Source of the DNA: Baffinella frigidus
Lineage: Eukaryota; Cryptophyceae; Cryptomonadales; Baffinellaceae
DNA length: 15,170 nucleotides
Direction: 5' to 3'
Assembly: GCA_026770585.1 (NCBI GenBank)
Contig: MU646960.1
Span: forward strand, 86,533 to 101,702
The position numbers and the translations under genes are program-made. Shown here one piece after another: positions 12,255 to 15,170 of this stretch (the first letter of the stretch is position 1; each line of letters starts with the position of its first letter). The notes below the pieces were generated by a model. It saw only the letters and a list, made by a program, of their open reading frames with translations. It had not been told where the DNA came from and did no database searches.

Positions 12255-12560
12255 GCTGCTGAGTGGTGTGACGTTGCTGGTACTAAAACGTTGGCGTATG
12301 CGCCATTTACGGGGGTCGCTTCTGCGGCGCGCCCGAGCGTGCCAATAAGCTGAGGAAAAGACGCCCACCCCCTTAGCAGCGCCCGAGTTCTTTTCCCCCG
12401 GGATATCCGGGTGAAATGCGGTTAGAATCCAATGCAAATGGATAAGATTTTAGTGCGAATCGTTTAGATGCACTGTATCCGTGAAGCCCCTGGTGGCTGC
12501 TGAGTGGCTTGACGTTGCTGGTACTAAAACGCTGACGTATGCGCCATGTACGGCGGTTGC
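12251..12560. repeat. Direct repeat pair with a family H half
   Basis: GGTGGCTGCTGAGTGG to GCGTATGCGCCATKTACGG occurs at 12251-12312 and again at 12489-12553. Between them, AGCGCCCGAGTTC, GGATAAGATTYTAGT and GATGSACTGTATCCGTGAAG (12380-12490) match the left arm of the family H element at 13810. Confidence 0.8.
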
Positions 12561-12574
12561 TTCCGAGGCCCGAG

Positions 12575-12698
12575 CCACACAGCGGAACGTCGAAGGGATT
12601 TTGAATAACCCCTGAGCGACAAGACCTAGGACCCTATGGTAGGCAACCCGTAGGGGCATAGGGGGGTTCCGACGGATACGGTAACGGAAACTCGGGCA
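12575..12698. mobile_element. Family A element, copy 3
   Basis: CCACACAGCGGAACGTCGAA, GCGACAAGACCTAGGACC, GGTAGGCAACCCGTAGGGG and GGTAACGGAAACTCGGGC. The far terminal repeat is lacking. Confidence 0.7.
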
Positions 12699-12701
12699 CT
12701 G

Positions 12702-12733
12702 AGGTCGACGCCCAGCGACGCCGCCTCGTCGTC
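12702..12733 (-). pseudogene. Minus terminal exon 5'-part copy 3
   Basis: After TTGATAG on the minus strand it reads DDEAASLGVDL. GAC codons replace GAT silently. It is the most upstream copy of this exon. Confidence 0.65.
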
Positions 12734-12744
12734 CTATCAAGGGT

Positions 12745-13130
12745 TGAGGGTTGAGGGTGTAGGGTGTAGGGTGTAGGGTGTAGGGTGTAGGGTGTAGGGT
12801 GTAGGGTGTAGGGTTGAGGGTTCAGGGTGTAGGGTTGAGTAATTAATCAAGGTTATAGGGCTTTGGGTTTGGGCTTTGGGCTTTGGGCTTTGGGTTTCGG
12901 GTTCAGGGTTGAGGATTTCATAAAGGTTTTAGGGCTTTGGGTTTAGGGTTAAGGGTTTAGGGTTTAGGGTTTAGTGTTTAGTGTTTAGTGTTTAGTGTTT
13001 AGTGTTTAGTGTTTAGTGTTTAGTGTTTAGTGTTGAGGAATTAATTAAGGTTTCAGGGCTTTGGGTTTCGTGTTTCGTGTTTCGTGTTTCGTGTTTACTG
13101 TTGAGGAATTAATTAAGGCTTTAGGGCTTT
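12745..13130 (-). repeat. Heptamer arrays on the minus strand (CCCTACA, CCCTAAA, CACTAAA)
   Basis: Plus-strand GGGTGTA (12748-12830), GGGCTTT and GGGTTTA (12850-12968), then TTTAGTG nine times (12968-13033) and TTTCGTG (13067-13095), with GAGGAATTAATTAAGG repeated at 13034 and 13103. The C-rich strand is the minus strand, the sense strand of this gene. The same holds for most CCCTAAA tracts of the plus gene. Confidence 0.9.
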
Positions 13131-13148
13131 GGGGTTCGGGAAGACCAC

Positions 13149-13183
13149 CTCGAGGAGCATCGCGAGCGTGCCGTCCTCCTCCC
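13149..13183 (-). CDS. Minus-strand gene, middle exon
   Basis: On the minus strand, after CCAATTGCTCCGCAG, the exon contributes GG (completing a Gly with the G left by the exon at 14567) and reads EEDGTLAMLLE. It then meets a GTGGTC donor at 13148 in phase 0, matching the terminal exon. It is only 35 bases long and has no sister copies here. The case rests on phase and on its acidic reading alone. If the donor is not used the frame runs on as VVFPNP to a stop. Confidence 0.5.
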
Positions 13184-13259
13184 CTGCGGAGCAATTGGAG
13201 CCATTTGTCAGGGCCCTCGACTTCCGGGGCCGTTCGGGTTTCGGGTTTCGGGTCCACAC

Positions 13260-13358
13260 CCACACAGCGCACTTCGAAGGGAGTTTGAATCACCCCTTAG
13301 CGATTAGACCTACGACCCTACGGTAGGCAATCCGTATGGACATAGGGTGGTTCCCCTC
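13260..13358. mobile_element. Family A element, copy 4
   Basis: CCACACAGCGCACTTCGAAG, GCGATTAGACCTACGACC, CTACGGTAGGCAATCCGTA, then lost. Confidence 0.65.
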
Positions 13359-13377
13359 TGTCCCTCCGCGACGAGTC

Positions 13378-13419
13378 TTATCTCAGAAAACGAGTTCTAA
13401 AACTCGTTTTCTGAGATAA
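13378..13419. repeat. 42-base palindrome with family F ends
   Basis: TTATCTCAGAAAACGAGTT and its complement around a four-base centre. The outer TTATCTCAGA matches the ends of the element at 5862-6011, so this is probably a collapsed relative. Confidence 0.9.
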
Positions 13420-13454
13420 AGTCTCTGATGCATATCCTCCCTCTGGGTCCGTCC

Positions 13455-13545
13455 CCTGCGTTCGGGGTTCGGGTTTCGGATTCCTCCTCAACCCGAAAGC
13501 TTTCGGGTTTCGGGATTCGGGTTTCGGGGTTGACTTTGCCGCGTG
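13455..13545 (-). repeat. TTTCGGG/ATTCGGG heptamer tract with hairpin
   Basis: GGGTTTCGGGATTCGG units; AACCCGAAAGCTTTCGGGTT at about 13490-13509 is self-complementary. Confidence 0.8.
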
Positions 13546-13775
13546 CTTCGAAGGGAGTTTGACTTCGAAGGGAGTTTGGATAACCCCTGAGCGATTAGAC
13601 CTACCAGGTTTCGGGATTCGGGATTCGGGATTCGGGATTCGGGTTTGACTTTGCCGCGCGCGGTTTGTAAGTTGCGACCCTACGGTTAGGCAACCCGTAG
13701 AGACATAGGGGGGTTCCTACGGACAAGGTAACAGAAACTCGGGCTCCCAGCGCCCGAAAATCCCTCCGCAGCCCT
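13545..13775. mobile_element. Family A element, copy 5, split by a heptamer block
   Basis: CTTCGAAGGGAGTTTG is duplicated, then GCGATTAGACCTAC. About 70 bases of GGGATTC repeats plus TTTGACTTTGCCGCGCGC interrupt the element (13605-13677). It resumes at GACCCTACGGTTAGGCAACC and runs to GGTAACAGAAACTCGGGC and a decayed far end near 13770. Confidence 0.65.
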
Positions 13776-13809
13776 CCCACTCAGCAGCGCCCGAGTTCCT
13801 TTTCGCCCT

Positions 13810-14124
13810 GAAATCAAGGCGAAATTCCGGTTGAAATCCAGGGTAGCGGATAAGATTCTAGTACAAATCGTTTAGATGGACTGTATCCGTGAAGCCCCCG
13901 GTGGCTGCTACGTGGACCATCATAGGGGGGGGGGAGGTGTGCAGGCGTGTGCCGAAGGCCTTGAAGACCTCCTCGAAGTCCGCGGGGAGGAACGCGAGGG
14001 TGTCGGGGAGGCGCGGCCACTTCGTAGCCACCGGAAGGCTTCACGGATACAGTCCATCTAAACTATGTATGCCAGAATCTTATCTATCACCCTGGATTCC
14101 AACCGGATTTTCACCCTTGATTTC
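13810..14124. mobile_element. Family H long-inverted-repeat element carrying an exon fragment
   Basis: Arms of about 108 bases (13810-13917 and 14018-14124) are inverted repeats. Shared blocks are GAAATCAAGG, CCGGTTGRAATCCAGGGT, ATAAGATTCT, GTTTAGATGGACTGTATCCG and TGAAGCC. They surround about 100 bases that match the 3' part of the minus-strand exon at 14567-14678. Flanking target duplications were not recognised. Confidence 0.75.
13936..14012 (-). pseudogene. Captured copy of the minus exon's 3' part
   Basis: Minus strand reads RLPDTLAFLPADFEEVFKAF and then GTRLHT. Against the exon at 14567-14678, CCC/CCT, GCG/GCA, GAG/GAA and TTC/TTT are silent and GAC/GAG (Asp/Glu) is conservative. The donor position has GC instead of GT. 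It lies between the arms of the family H element, on the donor side of the complete exon. Confidence 0.75.
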
Positions 14125-14159
14125 GTTGTTCTCACAGCTTCGTAGCAACCCCACCCTAT

Positions 14160-14213
14160 TCCTCAAGTGGCGAGTAGGCTCATACGCCCTACCGTAGGGC
14201 CCTGGGACCTGGT
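14160..14213. mobile_element. Family E element, truncated
   Basis: CCTCAAGTGGCGAGTAGGCT and CCTACCGTAGGGCCCTGGGA, then it joins directly to an exon fragment on the minus strand. Confidence 0.7.
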
Positions 14214-14242
14214 GTCGGGGAAGAGCGTCGCGCCCCCCCCGG
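14212..14242 (-). pseudogene. Minus exon middle-part fragment 1
   Basis: Minus strand CGCGACGCTCTTCCCCGACA reads ATLFPDT, matching ATLLPDT of the exon at 14567-14678. Confidence 0.55.
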
Positions 14243-14283
14243 AGCAACACACACGCTTTCGGCAAGGCGTGTCTGTGCGTTGT

Positions 14284-14409
14284 GCCCCTGCACCCTGCAC
14301 CCTGCACCCTGCACCCTGCACCCTGCACCCTGCACCCTGCACCCTGCACCCTGCACCCTGCGCCCTGCGCCCTGCGCCCTGCGCCCTGCGCCCTGCGCCC
14401 TGCCCCCTG
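14284..14409 (-). repeat. CCCTGCA then CCCTGCG heptamer array
   Basis: Ten or so CCCTGCA units followed by six or seven CCCTGCG units. Here the C-rich strand is the plus strand, against the trend of this gene. The reverse-frame protein QGAGCRV is a repeat translation. Confidence 0.97.
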
Positions 14410-14426
14410 AAGCCTAAATGACCGTG

Positions 14427-14447
14427 CGGTGTCGGGGAGGAGCGTTC
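14427..14447 (-). pseudogene. Minus exon middle-part fragment 2
   Basis: Minus strand CGCAG followed by AACGCTCCTCCCCGACACCG reads TLLPDT. The neighbouring GTGCTCGACGCCCG occurs twice (about 14452 and 14511), reading VLDAR on the minus strand. Confidence 0.5.
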
Positions 14448-14566
14448 TGCGTCGGGCGTCGAGCACGCAGCACTGGACAGGCAAAACCCGGACAAATGGC
14501 TCCAACCCGCCGGGCGTCGAGCACCATAGACACCCTACGCGATCACAACGGTGGGCAGGTGAGTAC

Positions 14567-14678
14567 CAAAGGCCTTGAAGACCTCTTCGAACTCTGCAGG
14601 GAGGAACGCGAGGGTGTCGGGGAGGAGCGTCGCGCCCCCCCGGAGCTCCGAGCCCTCCGCAGAGAGCAAGAGGCCAAG
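14567..14678 (-). CDS. Minus-strand gene, upstream exon (complete copy)
   Basis: On the minus strand, after CGCATCTTTCAG, it reads LGLLLSAEGSELRGGATLLP, then DTLAFLPAEFEEVFKAF. It leaves G of a split codon at a GTACTC donor (14566). The length is 37 codons plus one base. That phase fits the GG start of the exon at 13183. Two upstream copies hold only the 5' part with an acceptor; fragments of the middle and 3' part lie downstream. Across copies the LGLLLSAE block differs by silent changes only, apart from its first residue. The segment is mixed hydrophobic and acidic with no domain I can name. The frame stays open past the donor for a few codons (GTHLPT), so a later donor is possible. Confidence 0.75.
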
Positions 14679-14689
14679 CTGAAAGATGC

Positions 14690-14850
14690 GGGTTTAGGGG
14701 TTTAGGGGTTTAGGGGTCAGGGGTCAGGGGTCAGGGGTCAGGGTTCAGGGGTCAAAGATGCGTGTTTAGGGGTCAGGGGTCAGGGGTCAGGGGTCAGGGG
14801 TCAGGGGTCAGGGGGTTGAGGTTGGGGCTTAGGGTTTAGGGTTTGTGAGC
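14690..14850 (-). repeat. GGGTTTA and GGGGTCA heptamer arrays
   Basis: Plus-strand GGGTTTAGG (14691-14717) and repeated GGGGTCA (14717-14812) with AAAGATGCGTG at 14753, an acceptor-end remnant of the neighbouring exon. It ends with AGGGTTTAGGGTTT. Confidence 0.95.
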
Positions 14851-14893
14851 CCCCCCGGAGCTCCGAGCCCTCCGCGGAGAGGAGCAGGCCCAG
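14850..14893 (-). pseudogene. Minus exon 5'-part copy 1
   Basis: After CCCGCGCAG on the minus strand it reads LGLLLSAEGSELRGG and then departs into heptamer sequence. CTG/CTT, CTG/CTC, CTC/TTG and TCC/TCT against the complete exon are all silent. Confidence 0.75.
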
Positions 14894-14946
14894 CTGCGCG
14901 GGAAATGTCGGTTAATGACGAGCTCGGTGAATAACCATGTAACACA

Positions 14947-15000
14947 TGGTTTGTGGATTGTGGTTTGTGGATTGTGGTTTGTGGTTTGTGGTTTGTGGTT
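14947..15000 (+). repeat. GGTTTGTGGATTGTG tandem repeat
   Basis: Seven- and fourteen-base units of GTTTGTG and GATTGTG. Confidence 0.9.
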
Positions 15001-15027
15001 CACTTCCGCGGAAAGCAGCAGGCCCGG
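15001..15027 (-). pseudogene. Minus exon 5'-part copy 2
   Basis: After CGCATCTTTCAG on the minus strand, identical to the acceptor of the complete exon, it reads PGLLLSAEV and ends. CTG/CTT and TTC/TCC-type changes in the LLLS block are silent. Confidence 0.65.
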
Positions 15028-15058
15028 CTGAAAGATGCGGGTTTAGGGGTCAGGGGTC

Positions 15059-15170
15059 GGGGGGGGGGGGGGGGGGGGGGTATTCAGTATCTCTTCGAAG
15101 CCCGGTGGGGGGGGGGGGGGGGGGGGGGGTCTGGTTAGACGCCGGAACGGTCCTACGGGGGGGGGGGGGG
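15059..15170 (+). repeat. Poly-G tracts at the window end
   Basis: Three runs of about 22, 24 and 12 G separated by short unique sequence (TATTCAGTATCTCTTCGAAG; TCTGGTTAGACGCCGGAACG). Lengths of such runs are often unreliable in assemblies. Confidence 0.9.

Noticed and set aside
13881-14061. Plus-strand frames with EGLEDLLEVRGEEREGV
   Set aside because: They are the antisense of the minus-strand exon fragment; silent-change patterns support the minus reading (LPDTLAFLPADFEEVFKAF).
14080-14505. 141-codon minus frame with QGAGCRV repeats
   Set aside because: The body is the CCCTGCA/CCCTGCG heptamer array; only short ends of it overlap real exon fragments.
14551-14566. Strong plus-strand donor CAG|GTGAGT at 14559
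   Set aside because: The coding signal here is on the minus strand, and no plus-strand exon with duplicates leads into it. It may be chance.
14418-14705. 95-codon plus frame ending in REQEAKLKDAG
   Set aside because: Antisense of the minus-strand exon at 14567-14678; the minus reading has silent-only changes between copies, while the plus reading does not.

Overview
The window is eukaryotic nuclear DNA, most likely from a microalga or other protist. It shows short exons with GT..AG borders and matching phases, long repeat-filled introns, degenerate plant-type telomere-like heptamers (CCCTAAA and CCCTACA variants) and many palindromic MITE-like elements. There is no bacterial-style gene, rRNA, tRNA or CRISPR array. 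No long ORF here is a real gene by itself: most long ORFs are translations of simple repeats. The coding signal is in short pieces, recognised because they recur as near copies that differ mainly by synonymous changes.

Plus-strand gene (about 1-9786). Seven exons can be assembled: A (263-354, with a sister copy at 17-126), A' (1836-1909), B (3765-3829), C (5244-5356), D (7675-7747), E (8704-8793) and terminal F (9586-9786, stop at 9784-9786). All six junctions are phase-compatible, giving roughly 230 residues of the 3' end of a gene that starts before the window. The protein is hydrophilic with an acidic, low-complexity C-terminal tail. I do not recognise the family.

Minus-strand gene (about 15030 down to 11510). 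Three phase-compatible exons can be assembled: 14678-14567, 13183-13149 and terminal 11578-11510. The product ends in an acidic tail. The two genes are convergent. Between their stops (9787-11509) lie MITE-like palindromes, a CT-rich tract and a GAGGCGGGC minisatellite.

The most striking feature is how the introns are built. On the acceptor side of each complete exon lie truncated copies made of intron end plus the exon's 5' part. On the donor side lie copies made of the exon's 3' part plus intron start. This holds, with gaps, for at least six exons on both strands. The introns appear to have grown by repeated duplication of segments that span exon-intron borders. Heptamer arrays, TTAGTTGG-type arrays and at least eight palindromic element families (A-H below) then filled them.

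Element families used below: A, ends CCACACAGC; B, ends TAGGSTAACGGCC; C, contains ACACTACGGGGAAC; D, TACAGGGGTACC ends with TA target; E, ends CCCTTCAGTGGCGAG; F, ends TTATCTCAG; G, ends CCACCAGCCCTCACGG with TA target; H, long inverted repeat around AGATGGACTGTATCCGTG.
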